Shown here piece after piece: positions 51,527 through 64,000 of a stretch of 64,000 bases of DNA (position 1 is the stretch's first letter; every line of letters begins with the position of its first letter). The position numbers were made by a program, and so were the translations under genes. This stretch comes from Muricea muricata. Taxonomy: Eukaryota > Cnidaria > Anthozoa > Malacalcyonacea > Plexauridae. The notes beneath the pieces are model-generated. The model saw nothing but the letters and a program-made list of their open reading frames with translations. It had not been told where the DNA came from and searched no databases. The stretch is from the NCBI GenBank assembly GCA_963855995.1, contig OY979721.1:5435195-5499194 (forward strand). Direction: 5' to 3'.

Positions 51527-51561
51527 AACTAGCGATTTCGCATTCAAAAATGCCAGGCGTG
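51527..51561 (-). repeat. Right terminal inverted repeat (35 bp)
   Basis: On the plus strand it starts AACTAGCGATTTCGC and ends ATGCCAGGCGTG. Its reverse complement matches the left terminus at 33 of 35 bases. Confidence 0.93.
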
Positions 51562-51564
51562 TCG
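51562..51564. repeat. Target-site duplication TCG, right copy
   Basis: TCG directly follows the right terminus (GGCGTG) and continues into AGATGAGCGAAATGAC, the normal satellite continuation. Confidence 0.88.
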
Positions 51565-54099
51565 AGATGAGCGAAATGACATGTTGAAATGAGAAAGCTA
51601 TAACTTGGTTGTAAACTGAAAAGAAACGATCTTAGAACCATCAAAATCGTGTTTTAAGCGTTCTAGAAGCGATTTGAGCGTAAAAACATGCTCAAATAAC
51701 CAACTTAAAATTGCCGTTTTAAATCGATCAGGGCGACGTTTTAGAGCTTAAAATGATGTTTTCAGTGCTAAAGTGAAAGAGTTGAGCGCAATGATGTACT
51801 GCAATCACGGACCTAAAAGAGACTTTCAAAATGGAAATTGCAGAACTTAGCATGTCGGGAATCATGTTTTCGGCGCTCAAACCATCGAGATGAGCGAAAT
51901 GACATGTTGAAATGAGAAACCTATAACTTGCTTGTAAACTGAAAAGAAACGATCTTAGAACCATCAAAATCACGTTTTAGGCGTTCTAGAAGCGATTTGA
52001 GCGTAAAAACATGCTCAAATAACCAACTAAAAATTGCCGTTTTAAATCGATCAGGGCGACGTTTTAGAGCTTAAAATGAGGTTTTCAGTGCTAATGTGAA
52101 CGAGTTGAGCGCAATGATGTACTGCAATCACGGACCTAAAAGAGACTTTCTAAATGGAAATTGCAGAATTTAGCAAGTCGGGAATCATGTTTTCGGCGCT
52201 CAAACCATCGACATGAGCAAAATAACACGTTGACATCAGAAACCTATAACTTGCTTGTAGACTGAAAAGAAACGATCTTAGAACCATCAAAATTGCGTTT
52301 TAAGCGTTCTAGAAGCGATTTGAGCGTAAAAACATGCTCAAATCACCAACTAAAAATCGCCGTTTTTAATCGATCAGGGCGACGTTTTAGAGCTTAAAAT
52401 GAGGTTTTCAGGGCAAAAGTGAACGAGTTGAGCGCAATGATGTACTGCAATCACGGACCTAAAAGAGACTTTCTAAATGGAAATTGCAGAACTTAGCAAG
52501 TCGGGAATCATGTTTTCGGCGCTCAAACCATCGAGATGAGCGAAAAAACACGTTGACATGAGAAACCTATAACTTGCTTGTAGACTGAAAAGAAACGATC
52601 TTAGAACCATCAAATTTGCGTTTTAAGCGTTCTAGAAGCGATTTGAGCGTAAAAACATGCTCAAATCACCAACTAAAAATCGGCGTTTTAAATCGATCAC
52701 GGCGACGTTTTAGAGCTTTAAATGAGGTTTTCAGTGCTAAAGTGAACGAGTTGAGCGCAATGATGTACTGCAATCACGGACCTAAAAGAGACTTTCTAAA
52801 TGGAAATTGCAGAACTTAGCATGTCGGGAATCATGTTTTTGGAGCTCAAACCATCGAGATGAGCGAAATGACATGTTGAAATGAGAAACCTATAACTTGG
52901 TTGTAAACTGAAAAGAAACGATCTTAGAACCATCAAAATCGTGTTTTAAGCGTTCTAGAAGCGATTTGAGCGTAAAAACATGCTGAAATAACCAACTTAA
53001 AATTGCCGTTTTAAATCGATCAGGGCGACGTTTTAGAGCTTAAAATGAGGTTTTCAGTGCTAAAGTGAACGAGTTGAGCGCAATGATGTACTGCAATCAC
53101 GGACCTAAAAGAGACTTTCTAAATGGAAATTGCAGAACTTAGCATGTCGGGAATCATGTTTTCGGCGCTCAAACCATCGAGATGAGCGAAATGACATGTT
53201 GAAATGAGAAACCTATAACTTGGTTGTAAACTGAAAAGAAACGATCTTAGAACCATCAAAATCACGATTTAGGCGTGCTAGAAGCGATTTGAGCGTAAAA
53301 ACATGCTCAAATCACCAACTAAAAATCGCCGTTTTAAATCGATCAGGGCGACGTTTTAGAGCTTAAAATGAGGTTTTCAGTGCTAAAGTGAACGAGTTGA
53401 GCGCAATGATGTACTGCAATCACGGACCTAAAGAGACTTTCTAAATGGAAATTGCAGAACTTAGCATGTCGGGAATCATGTTTTCGGCGATCAAACCATC
53501 GAGATGAGCGAAAGTACATGTTGAAATGAGAAACCTATAACTTGCTTGTAGACTGAAAAGAAACGATCTTAGAGCCATCAAAATCGCGTTTTAAGCGTTC
53601 TAGAAGCGATTTGAGCGTAAAAACATGCTCAAATCACCAACTAAAAATCGCCGTTTTAAATCGATCAGGGCAATGTTTTAGAGCTTTAAATGAGGTTTTC
53701 AGTGCTAAAGTGAACGAGTTGAGCGCAATGATGTACTGCAATCACGGACCTAAAAGAGACTTTCTAAATGGAAATTGCAGAACTTAGCAAGTCGGGAATC
53801 ATGTTTTCGGCGCTCAAACCATCCACATGAGCGAAATAACACGTTGAGATGAGAAACCTATAACTTGCTTGTAGACTGAAAAGAAACGATCTTAGAACCA
53901 TCAAAATTGCGTTTTAAGCGTTCTAGAAGCGATTTGAGCGTAAAAACATGCTCAAATCACCAACTAAAAATCGCCGTTTTAAATCGATCAGGGCGACGTT
54001 TTAGACCTTTAAATGAGGTTTTCAGTGCTAAAGTGAACGAGTTGAGCGCAATGATGTACTGCAATCACGGACCTAAAAGAGACTTTCTAAATGGAAATT

Positions 54100-56430
54100 G
54101 CAGAACTTAGCATGTCGGGAATCATGTTTTCGGCGCTCAAACCATCGAGATGAGTGAAATGACATGTTGAAATGAGAAACCTATAACTTGGTTGTAAACT
54201 GAAAAGAAACGATCTTAGAACCATCAAAATCACGTTTAAGGCGTTCTAGAAGCGATTTGAGCGTAAAAACATGCTCAAATCACCAACTAAAAATCGCCGT
54301 TTTAAATCGATCAGGGCGACGTTTTAGAGCTTAAAATGAGGTTTTCAGTGCTAAAGTGAACGAGTTGAGCGCAATAATGTACTGCAATCACGGACCTAAA
54401 GAGACTTTCTAAATGGAAATTGCAGAACTTAGCATGTCGGGAATCATGTTTTCGGCGATCAAACCATCGAGATGAGCGAAAGTACATGTTGAAATGAGAA
54501 ACCTATAACTTGCTTGTAGACTGAAAAGAAACGATCTTAGAACCATCAAAATCGCGTTTTAAGCGTTCTAGAAGCGATTTGAGCGTAAAAACATGCTCAA
54601 ATAACCAACAGAAAATCGCCGTTTTAAATCGATCACGGCGACGTTTTAGAGCTTTAAATGAGGTTTTCAGTGCTAAAGTGAACGAGTTGAGCGCAATGAT
54701 GTACTGCAATCACGGACCTAAAAGAGACTTTCTAAATGGAAATTGCAGAACTTAGCATGTCGGGAATCATGTTTTCGGCGATCAAACCATCGAGATGAGA
54801 AAAAGTACATGTTGAAATGAGAAACCTATAACTTGCTTGTAGACTGAAAAGAAACGATCTTAGAACCATCAAAATCGCGTTTTAAGCGTTCTAGAAGCGA
54901 TTTGAGCGTAAAAACATGCTCAAATCACCAACTAAAAATCGCCGTTTTAAATCGATCAGGGCGACGTTTTAGAGCTTTAAATGAGGTTTTCAGTGCTAAA
55001 GTGAACGAGCTGAGCGCAATGATGTACTGCAATCACGGACCTAAAAGAGACTTTCTAAATGGAAATTGCAGAACTTAGCATGTCGGGAATCATGTTTTCG
55101 GCGCTCAAACCGTCGAGATGAGCGAAATGACATGTTGAAATGAGAAACCTATAACTTGCTTGTAGACTGAAAAGAAACGATCTTAGAACCATCAAAATCG
55201 CGTTTTAAGCGTTCTAGAAGCGATTTGAGCGTAAAAACATGCTCAAATCACCAACTAAAAATTGCCGTTTTAAATCGACCAGGGCGACGTTTTAGAGCTT
55301 GAAATGATGTTTTCAGTGCTAAAGTGAAAGAGTTGAGCGCAATGATGTACTGCAATCACGGACCTAAAAGAGACTTTCTAAATGGAAATTGCAGAACTTA
55401 GCATGTCGGGAATCATGTTTTCGGCGCTCAAACCATCGAGATGAGCGAAATGACATGTTGAAATGAGAAACCTATAACTTGGTTGTAAACTGAAAAGAAA
55501 CGATCTTAGAACCATCAAAATCACGTTTAAGGCGTTCTAGAAGCCATTTGAGCGTAAAAACATGCTCAAATCACCAACTAAAAATCGCCGTTTTAAATCG
55601 ATCACGGCGACGTTTTAGAGCTTTAAATGAGGTTTTCAGTGCTAAAGTGAACGAGTTGAGCGCAATGATGTACTGCAATCACGGACCTAAAAGAGACTTT
55701 CTAAATGGAAATTGCAGAACTTAGCATGTCGGGAATCATGTTTTCGGCGATCAAACCATCGAGATGAGAAAAAGTACATGTTGAAATGAGAAACCTATAA
55801 CTTGCTTGTAGACTGAAAAGAAACGATCTTAGAACCATCAAAATCGCGTTTTAAGCGTTCTAGAAGCGATTTGAGCGTAAAAACATGCTCAAATCACCAA
55901 CTAAAAATCGCCGTTTTAAATCGATCAGGGCGACGTTTTAGAGCTTTAAATGAGGTTTTCAGTGCTAAAGTGAACGAGCTGAGCGCAATGATGTACTGCA
56001 ATCACGGACCTAAAAGAGACTTTCTAAATGGAAATTGCAGAACTTAGCATGTCGGGAATCATGTTTTCGGCGCTCAAACCGTCGAGATGAGCGAAATGAC
56101 ATGTTGAAATGAGAAACCTATAACTTGCTTGTAGACTGAAAAGAAACGATCTTAGAACCATCAAAATCGCGTTTTAAGCGTTCTAGAAGCGATTTGAGCG
56201 TAAAAACATGCTCAAATAACCAACTAAAAATCGCCGTTTTAAATCGATCACGGCGACGTTTTAGAGCTTTAAATGAGGTTTTCAGTGCTAAAGTGAACGA
56301 GTTGAGCGCAATGATGTACTGCAATCACGGACCTAAAAGAGACTTTCTAAATGGAAATTGCAGAACTTAGCATGTCGGGAATCATGTTTTCGGAGCTCAA
56401 ACCATCGAGATGAGCGAAATGACATGTTGA
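54100..56430 (+). repeat. Dispersed duplicate within the right array, copy 1
   Basis: About 54.1-56.4 kb matches about 61.5-63.87 kb with a shift of 7432 bp (23 x 323 plus three single-base T-run insertions lying between). Shared markers are GCGCAATAATG, the 1-bp loss in CCTAAAGAGAC, CCAACAGAAAATC, GATGAGAAAAAGTAC, GAACGAGCTGAGC, AAACCGTCGAG and ATCGACCAGG. The GATGAGAAAAAG monomer itself occurs twice, 969 bp apart. Confidence 0.8.
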
Positions 56431-59400
56431 AATGAGAAACCTATAACTTGGTTGTAAACTGAAAAGAAACGATCTTAGAACCATCATAATCACGTTTTAG
56501 GCGTTCTAGAAGCGATTTGAGCGTAAAAACATGCTCAAATAACCAACTAAAAATTGCCGTTTTAAATCGATCAGGGCGACGTTTTAGAGCTTAAAATGAG
56601 GTTTCCAGTGCTAAAGTGAACGAGTTGAGCGCAATGATATACTGCAATCACGGACCTAAAAGAGACTTTCTAAATGGAAATTGCAGAACTTAGCAAGTCG
56701 GGAATCATGTTTTCGGCGCTCAAACCATCCACATGAGCGAAATAACACGTTGACATGAGAAACCTATAACTTGCTTGTAGACTGAAAAGAAACGATCTTA
56801 GAACCATCAAAATAGCGTTTTAAGCCTTCTAGAAGCGATTTGAGCGTAAAAACATGCTCAAATAACCAACTAAAAATTGACGTTTTAAATCGATCAGGGC
56901 GACGTTTTAGAGCTTAAAATGAGGTTTTCAGTGCTAAAGTGAACGAGTTGAGCGCAATGATATACTGCAATCACGGACCTAAAAGAGACTTTCTAAATGG
57001 AAATTGCAGAACTTAGCAAGTCGGGAATCATGTTTTCGGCGCTCAAACCATCGAGATGAGCGAAAAAACACGTTGACATTAGAAACCTATAACTTGCTTG
57101 TAGACTGAAAAGAAACGATCTTAGAACCATCAAAATTGCGTTTTAAGCGTTCTAGAAGCGATTTGAGCGTAAAAACATGCTCAAATCACCAACTAAAAAT
57201 TGCCGTTTTAAATCGATCAGGGCGACGTTTTAGAGCTTAAAATGAGGTTTTCAGGGCAAAAGTGAACGAGTTGAGCGCAATGATGTACTGCAATCACGGA
57301 CCTAAAACAGACTTTTTTAAATGGAAATTGCAGAACTTAGCAAGTCGGGAATCATGTTTTCGGCGCTCAAACCGTCGAGATGAGCGAAATGACATGTTGA
57401 AATGAGAAACCTATAACTTGCTTGTAGACTGAAAAGAAACGATCTTAGAACCATCAAAATCGCGTTTTAAGCGTTCTAGAAGCGATTTGAGCGTAAAAAC
57501 ATGCTCAAATAACCAACTAAAAATCGCCGTTTTAAATCGATCACGGCGACGTTTTAGAGCTTTAAATGAGGTTTTCAGTGCTAAAGTGAACGAGTTGAGC
57601 GCAATGATGTACTGCAATCACGGACCTAAAAGAGACTTTCTAAATGGAAATTGCAGAACTTAGCAAGTCGGGAATCATGTTTTCGGAGCTCAAACCATCC
57701 ACATGAGCGAAATAACACGTTGACATGAGAAACCTATAACTTGCTTGTAGACTGAAAAGAAACGATCTTAGAACCATCAAAATAGCGTTTTAAGCCTTCT
57801 AGAAGCGATTTGAGCGTAAAAACATGCTCAAATAACCAACTAAAAATTGACGTTTTAAATCGATCAGGGCGACGTTTTAGAGCTTAAAATGAGGTTTTCA
57901 GTGCTAAAGTGAACGAGTTGAGCGCAATGATATACTGCAATCACGGACCTAAAAGAGACTTTCTAAATGGAAATTGCAGAACTTAGCAAGTCGGGAATCA
58001 TGTTTTCGGCGCTCAAACCATCGAGATGAGCGAAAAAACACGTTGACATTAGAAACCTATAACTTGCTTGTAGACTGAAAAGAAACGATCTTAGAACCAT
58101 CAAAATTGCGTTTTAAGCGTTCTAGAAGCGATTTGAGCGTAAAAACATGCTCAAATCACCAACTAAAAATTGCCGTTTTAAATCGATCAGGGCGACGTTT
58201 TAGAGCTTAAAATGAGGTTTTCAGGGCAAAAGTGAACGAGTTGAGCGCAATGATGTACTGCAATCACGGACCTAAAACAGACTTTTTTAAATGGAAATTG
58301 CAGAACTTAGCAAGTCGGGAATCATGTTTTCGGCGCTCAAACCATCGACATGAGCGAAATAACACGTTGACATGAGAAACCTATAACTTGCTTCTAGACT
58401 GAAAAGAAACGATCTTAGAACCATCAAAATTGCGTTTTAAGCGTTCTAGAAGCGATTTGAGCGTAAAAACATGCTCAAATCACCAACTAAAAATTGCCGT
58501 TTTAAATCGATCAGAGCGACGTTTTAGAGCTTGAAATGATGTTTTCAGTGCTAAAGTGAAAGAGTTGAGCGCAATGATGTACTGCAATCACGGACCTAAA
58601 AGAGACTTTTTTAAATGGAAATTGCAGAACTTAGCATGTCGGGAATCATGTTTTCGTGCACAAACTATCGAGATGAGCGAAATGACATGTTGAAATGTGA
58701 AACCTATAACTTGGTTATAAACTGAAAAGAAACGATCTTAGAACCATCAAAATAGCGTTTTAAGCCTTCTAGAAGCGATTTGAGCGTAAAAACATGCTCA
58801 AATCACCAACTAAAAATCGCCGTTTTAAATCGATCAGGGCGACGTTTTAGAGCTTAAAATGAAGTTTTCAGTGCTAAAATGAACGAGTTGAGCGCAATGA
58901 TGTACTGCAATCACGGACCTAAAAGAGACTTTCTAAATGGAAATTGCAGAACTTAGCAAGTCGGGAATCATGTTTTCGGCGCTCAAACCATCGACATGAG
59001 CGAAATAACACGTTGACATGAGAAACCTATAACTTGCTTGTAGACTGAAAAGAAACGATCTTAGACCCATCAAAATCGCGTTTTAAGCGTTCTAGAAGCG
59101 ATTTGAGCGTAAAAACGTGCTCAAATCACCAACTAAAAATCGCCGTTTTAAATCGATCAGGGCGACGTTTTAGACCTTTAAATGAGGTTTTCAGTGCTAA
59201 AGTGAACGAGTTGAGCGCAATGATGTACTGCAATCACGGACCTAAAAGAGACTTTCTAAATGGAAATTGCAGAACTTAGCATGTCGGGAATCATGTTTTC
59301 GGAGCTCAAACCATCGAGATGAGCGAAATGACATGTTGAAATGAGAAACCTATAACTTGGTTGTAAACTGAAAAGAAACGATCTTAGAACCATCAAAATC

Positions 59401-61529
59401 GCGTTTTAGGCGTTCTAGAAGCGATTTGAGCGTAAAAACATGCTCAAATAACCAACTAAAAATTGCCGTTTTAAATCTATCAGGGCGACGTTTTAGAGCT
59501 TAAAATGAGGTTTTCAGTGCTAAAGTGAACGAGTTGAGCGCAATGATGTACTGCAATCACGGACCTAAAAGAGACTTTCTAAATGGAAATTGCAGAACTT
59601 AGCAAGTCGGGAATCATGTTTTCGGCGCTCCAACCATCCACATGAGCGAAATAACACGTTGACATTAGAAACCTATAACTTGCTTGTAGACTGAAAAGAA
59701 ACGATCTTAGAACCATCAAAATTGCGTTTTAAGCGTTCTAGAAGCGATTTGAGCGTAAAAATATGCTCAAATCATCAACTAAAAATTGCCGTTTTAAATC
59801 GATCAGAGCGACGTTTTAGAGCTTGAAATGATGTTTTCAGTGCTAAAGTGAAAGAGTTGAGCGCAATGATGTACTGCAATCACGGACCTAAAAGAGACTT
59901 TTTTAAATGGAAATTGCAGAACTTAGCATGTCGGGAATCATGTTTTCGGCGATCAAACCATCGAGATGAGCGAAAGTACATGTTGAAATGTGAAACCTAT
60001 AACTTGCTTGTAGACTGAAAAGAAACGATCTTAGAACCATCAAAATCGCGTTTTAAGCGTTCTAGAAGCGATTTGAGCGTAAAAGCATGCTCAAATCACC
60101 AACTAAAAATTGCCGTTTTAAATCGATCAGGGCGACGTTTTAGAGCTTAAAATGAGGTTTTCAGGGCAAAAGTGAACGAGTTGAGCGCAATGATGTACTG
60201 CAATAACGGACCTAAAAGAGACTTTCTAAATGGAAATTGCAGAACTTAGCAAGTCGGGAATCATGTTTTCGGCGCTCAAACCATCGAGATGAGCGAAAAA
60301 ACACGTTGACATTAGAAACCTATAACTTGCTTGTAGACTGAAAAGAAACGATCTTAGAACCATCAAAATTGCGTTTTAAGCGTTCTAGAAGCGATTTGAG
60401 CGTAAAAATATGCTCAAATCACCAACTAAAAATTGCCGTTTTAAATCGATCAGAGCGACGTTTTAGAGATTGAAATGATGTTTTCAGTGCTAAAGTGAAA
60501 GAGTTGAGCGCAATGATGTACTGCAATCACGGACCTAAAAGAGACTTTTTTAAATGGAAATTGCAGAACTTAGCATGTCGGGAATCATGTTTTCGGCGCT
60601 CAAACAATCGAGATGAGCGAAATGACATGTTGAAATGAGAAACCTATAACTTGGTTGTAAACTGAAAAGAAACGATCTTAGAACCATCAAAATCACGTTT
60701 TAGGCGTTCTAGAACCGATTTGAGCGTAAAAACATGCTCAAATCACCAACTAAAAATCGCCGTTTTAAATCGATCAGGGCGACGTTTAAGAGCTTAAAAT
60801 GAGGTTTTCAGTGCTAAAGTGAACGAGTTGAGCGCAATGATGTACTGCAATCACGGACCTAAAAGAGACTTTCTAAATGGAAATTGCAGAACTTAGCATG
60901 TCGGGAATCATGTTTTCGGCGATCAAACCATCGAGATGAGCGAAAGTACATGTTGAAATGAGAAACCTATAACTTGCTTGTAGACTGAAAAGAAACGATC
61001 TTAGAACCATCAAAATCGCGTTTTAAGCGTTCTAGAAGCGATTTGAGCGTAAAAACATGCTCAAATCACCAACTAAAAATCGCCGTTTTAAATCGATCAG
61101 GGCGACGTTTTAGAGCTTTAAATGAGGTTTTCAGTGCTAAAGTGAACGAGCTGAGCGCAATGATGTACTGCAATCACGGACCTAAAAGAGACTTTCTAAA
61201 TGGAAATTGCAGAACTTAGCATGTCGGGAATCATGTTTTCGGCGCTCAAACCGTCGAGATGAGCGAAATGACATGTTGAAATGAGAAACCTATAACTTGC
61301 TTGTAGACTGAAAAGAAACGATCTTAGAACCATCAAAATCGCGTTTTAAGTGTTCTAGAAGCGATTTGAGCGTAAAAACATGCTCAAATCAATAACTAAA
61401 AATTGCCGTTTTAAATCGACCAGGGCGACGTTTTAGAGCTTGAAATGATGTTTTCAGTGCTAAAGTGAAAGAGTTGAGCGCAATGATGTACTGCAATCAC
61501 GGACCTAAAAGAGACTTTCTAAATGGAAA

Positions 61530-63875
61530 TTGCAGAACTTAGCATGTCGGGAATCATGTTTTCGGCGCTCAAACCATCGAGATGAGCGAAATGACATGTT
61601 GAAATGAGAAACCTATAACTTGGTTGTAAACTGAAAAGAAACGATCTTAGAACCATCAAAATCACGTTTAAGGCGTTCTAGAAGCGATTTGAGCGTAAAA
61701 ACATGCTCAAATCACCAACTAAAAATCGCCGTTTTAAATCGATCAGGGCGACGTTTTAGAGCTTAAAATGAGGTTTTCAGTGCTAAAGTGAACGAGTTGA
61801 GCGCAATAATGTACTGCAATCACGGACCTAAAGAGACTTTCTAAATGGAAATTGCAGAACTTAGCATGTCGGGAATCATGTTTTCGGCGATCAAACCATC
61901 GAGATGAGCGAAAGTACATGTTGAAATGAGAAACCTATAACTTGCTTGTAGACTGAAAAGAAACGATCTTAGAACCATCAAAATCGCGTTTTAAGCGTTC
62001 TAGAAGCGATTTGAGCGTAAAAACATGCTCAAATAACCAACAGAAAATCGCCGTTTTAAATCGATCACGGCGACGTTTTAGAGCTTTAAATGAGGTTTTC
62101 AGTGCTAAAGTGAACGAGTTGAGCGCAATGATGTACTGCAATCACGGACCTAAAAGAGACTTTCTAAATGGAAATTGCAGAACTTAGCATGTCGGGAATC
62201 ATGTTTTCGGCGATCAAACCATCGAGATGAGAAAAAGTACATGTTGAAATGAGAAACCTATAACTTGCTTGTAGACTGAAAAGAAACGATCTTAGAACCA
62301 TCAAAATCGCGTTTTAAGCGTTCTAGAAGCGATTTGAGCGTAAAAACATGCTCAAATCACCAACTAAAAATCGCCGTTTTAAATCGATCAGGGCGACGTT
62401 TTAGAGCTTTAAATGAGGTTTTCAGTGCTAAAGTGAACGAGCTGAGCGCAATGATGTACTGCAATCACGGACCTAAAAGAGACTTTCTAAATGGAAATTG
62501 CAGAACTTAGCATGTCGGGAATCATGTTTTCGGCGCTCAAACCGTCGAGATGAGCGAAATGACATGTTGAAATGAGAAACCTATAACTTGCTTGTAGACT
62601 GAAAAGAAACGATCTTAGAACCATCAAAATCGCGTTTTAAGCGTTCTAGAAGCGATTTGAGCGTAAAAACATGCTCAAATCACCAACTAAAAATTGCCGT
62701 TTTAAATCGACCAGGGCGACGTTTTAGAGCTTGAAATGATGTTTTCAGTGCTAAAGTGAAAGAGTTGAGCGCAATGATGTACTGCAATCACGGACCTAAA
62801 AGAGACTTTCTAAATGGAAATTGCAGAACTTAGCATGTCGGGAATCATGTTTTCGGCGCTCAAACCATCGAGATGAGCGAAATGACATGTTGAAATGAGA
62901 AACCTATAACTTGGTTGTAAACTGAAAAGAAACGATCTTAGAACCATCAAAATCACGTTTAAGGCGTTCTAGAAGCGATTTGAGCGTAAAAACATGCTCA
63001 AATCACCAACTAAAAATCGCCGTTTTAAATCGATCACGGCGACGTTTTAGAGCTTTAAATGAGGTTTTCAGTGCTAAAGTGAACGAGTTGAGCGCAATGA
63101 TGTACTGCAATCACGGACCTTAAAGAGACTTTCTAAATGGAAATTGCAGAACTTAGCATGTCGGGAATCATGTTTTCGGCGATCAAACCATCGAGATGAG
63201 AAAAAGTACATGTTGAAATGAGAAACCTATAACTTGCTTGTAGACTGAAAAGAAACGATCTTAGAACCATCAAAATCGCGTTTTAAGCGTTCTAGAAGCG
63301 ATTTGAGCGTAAAAACATGCTCAAATCACCAACTAAAAATCGCCGTTTTAAATCAATCAGGGCGACGTTTTAGAGCTTTAAATGAGGTTTTCAGTGCTAA
63401 AGTGAACGAGCTGAGCGCAATGATGTACTGCAATCACGGACCTAAAAGAGACTTTCTAAATGGAAATTGCAGAACTTAGCATGTCGGGAATCATGTTTTC
63501 GGCGCTCAAACCGTCGAGATGAGCGAAATGACATGTTGAAATGAGAAACCTATAACTTGCTTGTAGACTGAAAAGAAACGATCTTAGAACCATCAAAATC
63601 GCGTTTTAAGCGTTCTAGAAGCGATTTGAGCGTAAAAACATGCTCAAATAACCAACTAAAAATCGCCGTTTTAAATCGATCACGGCGACGTTTTAGAGCT
63701 TTAAATGAGGTTTTAAGTGCTAAAGTGAACGAGTTGAGCGCAATGATGTACTGCAATCACGGACCTAAAAGAGACTTTCTAAATGGAAATTGCAGAACTT
63801 AGCATGTCGGGAATCATGTTTTCGGAGCTCAAACCATCGAGATGAGCGAAATGACATGTTGAAATGAGAAACCTA
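61530..63875 (+). repeat. Dispersed duplicate within the right array, copy 2
   Basis: Counterpart of about 54.1-56.4 kb. It matches up to about 63875, where ACTTGCTTGTAGACTG replaces the ACTTGGTTGTAAACTG of the first copy. Private changes include CACGGACCTTAAAG near 63116, AATCAATCAGG near 63354 and TTTTAAGTGC near 63713. Confidence 0.8.
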
Positions 63876-64000
63876 TAACTTGCTTGTAGACTGAAAAGAA
63901 ACGATCTTAGAACCATCAAAATTGCGTTTTAAGCGTTCTAGAAGCGATTTGAGCGTAAAAACATGCTCAAATCACCAACTAAAAATTGCCGTTTTAAATC

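Larger units (their letters stand above)
48358..51561. mobile_element. 3204-bp DNA transposon-like element with terminal inverted repeats
   Basis: This is the only non-satellite segment. Both ends carry a 35-bp inverted repeat beginning CACGCCTGGC, matching at 33 of 35 positions. TCG stands on both sides where an uninterrupted monomer has a single TCG. Comparable satellite landmarks at 46261 and 51728 are 5467 bp apart, which equals 3204 + 3 + 2260; 2260 is seven monomers less the 1-bp deletion near 47201. The insertion is thus exact. The core is AT-rich (about 23% G+C in sampled 60-base lines), while the outer few hundred bases are richer. No transposase, reverse transcriptase or integrase is recognisable, so it is probably non-autonomous or decayed. 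A CAC terminus with a 3-bp duplication resembles the CACTA/Chapaev3 group, but that assignment is tentative; Academ is another group with short duplications. Confidence 0.9.
51562..64000 (+). repeat. 323-bp satellite array, right part (about 38 monomers)
   Basis: The same satellite resumes in the same phase and orientation directly after the inserted element and runs off the window end. The first monomers (types with AATCGTG, then AATGATGTTTTCAG, then CAAAATGG) follow the order seen at about 22.5-22.9 kb and 46.1-46.5 kb, so this is the same array and not a second one. Further right the monomer types are more mixed. Markers include a 1-bp loss in CCTAAAGAGAC near 53428, 54398 and 61828, and a T-run insertion (CTTTTTTAAATGG) near 57314, 58284, 58609, 59900 and 60546. 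Plus-strand 67-codon and minus-strand 68-codon frames here are chance frames in recurring monomer types. Confidence 0.98.

Noticed and set aside
48358..51561. LTR retrotransposon or LINE
   Set aside because: The ends are inverted rather than direct repeats, there is no poly-A tail, and no reverse transcriptase or integrase motif appears in any frame.
48358..51561. PIF/Harbinger, Transib, hAT or piggyBac assignment
   Set aside because: The duplication is 3 bp TCG. PIF/Harbinger usually duplicates TWA, Transib 5 bp, hAT usually 8 bp and piggyBac TTAA.
51303..51587. 94-codon plus-strand frame with a hydrophobic stretch
   Set aside because: It is antisense to a better minus-strand candidate and ends only after crossing the terminal repeat into satellite, so it is not a unit of the element.
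54620..58330. Simple 3-monomer tandem repeats at 969-970 bp spacing
   Set aside because: Matching at this shift extends only about 620-720 bp before diverging, so these are recurring monomer types and not clean tandem 3-mers.
52616..63756. 67-codon plus-strand and 68-codon minus-strand frames in the right array
   Set aside because: Both lie in the same monomer types on opposite strands and follow the higher-order repeat, with no start context or domain.

Overview
The window is almost entirely satellite DNA of a eukaryote. About 188 head-to-tail copies of a 323-bp monomer (about 41% G+C by counting one copy) fill 1-48357 and 51562-64000, all in the same orientation. There is no prokaryotic gene, operon, rRNA, tRNA or CRISPR array. 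The layout fits constitutive heterochromatin, for example centromeric or pericentromeric DNA. The species cannot be named from this sequence, and I do not recognise the satellite. Short minus-strand reading frames recur only because the repeat recurs, and I do not treat them as genes.

Structure within the monomer: the 323-bp unit appears to be an old trimer of diverged subunits of about 108+108+107 bp. The motifs GTTTT, TGAGCG, CTAWAA and YTTAG recur at matching offsets in each third. Most monomers also carry a short dyad, GATTTGAGC / GCTCAAATC.

Structure above the monomer: the array is a patchwork of recent higher-order duplications. There is a 10-monomer tandem pair (about 2.6-8.8 kb), a 4-monomer pair (about 7.5-10.1 kb) and a 7-monomer pair (about 12.6-17.1 kb). 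Two large copied blocks follow, 23.79-35.65 kb and 35.73-47.37 kb, related to earlier sequence by shifts of 16149, 17441, 23579 and 7430 bp. The junctions of these blocks can be placed within about 75-100 bp and look like unequal-crossover breakpoints. The right-hand array is a more mixed set of monomer types and has its own 7432-bp spaced duplication.

The one interruption is a 3204-bp element at 48358-51561. It has 35-bp terminal inverted repeats (33/35 identical) that begin CACGCC, and it is flanked by a 3-bp TCG target duplication. Taking out the element plus one TCG restores the satellite phase exactly. Its core is AT-rich, with a 30-bp triplicate, a foldback hairpin, other inverted repeats and CACATGTG palindromes. 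It encodes no recognisable transposase. Two short open stretches near its ends are weak exon candidates. It looks like a non-autonomous or decayed DNA transposon, possibly of the CACTA/Chapaev3 type on terminal sequence and duplication length only.
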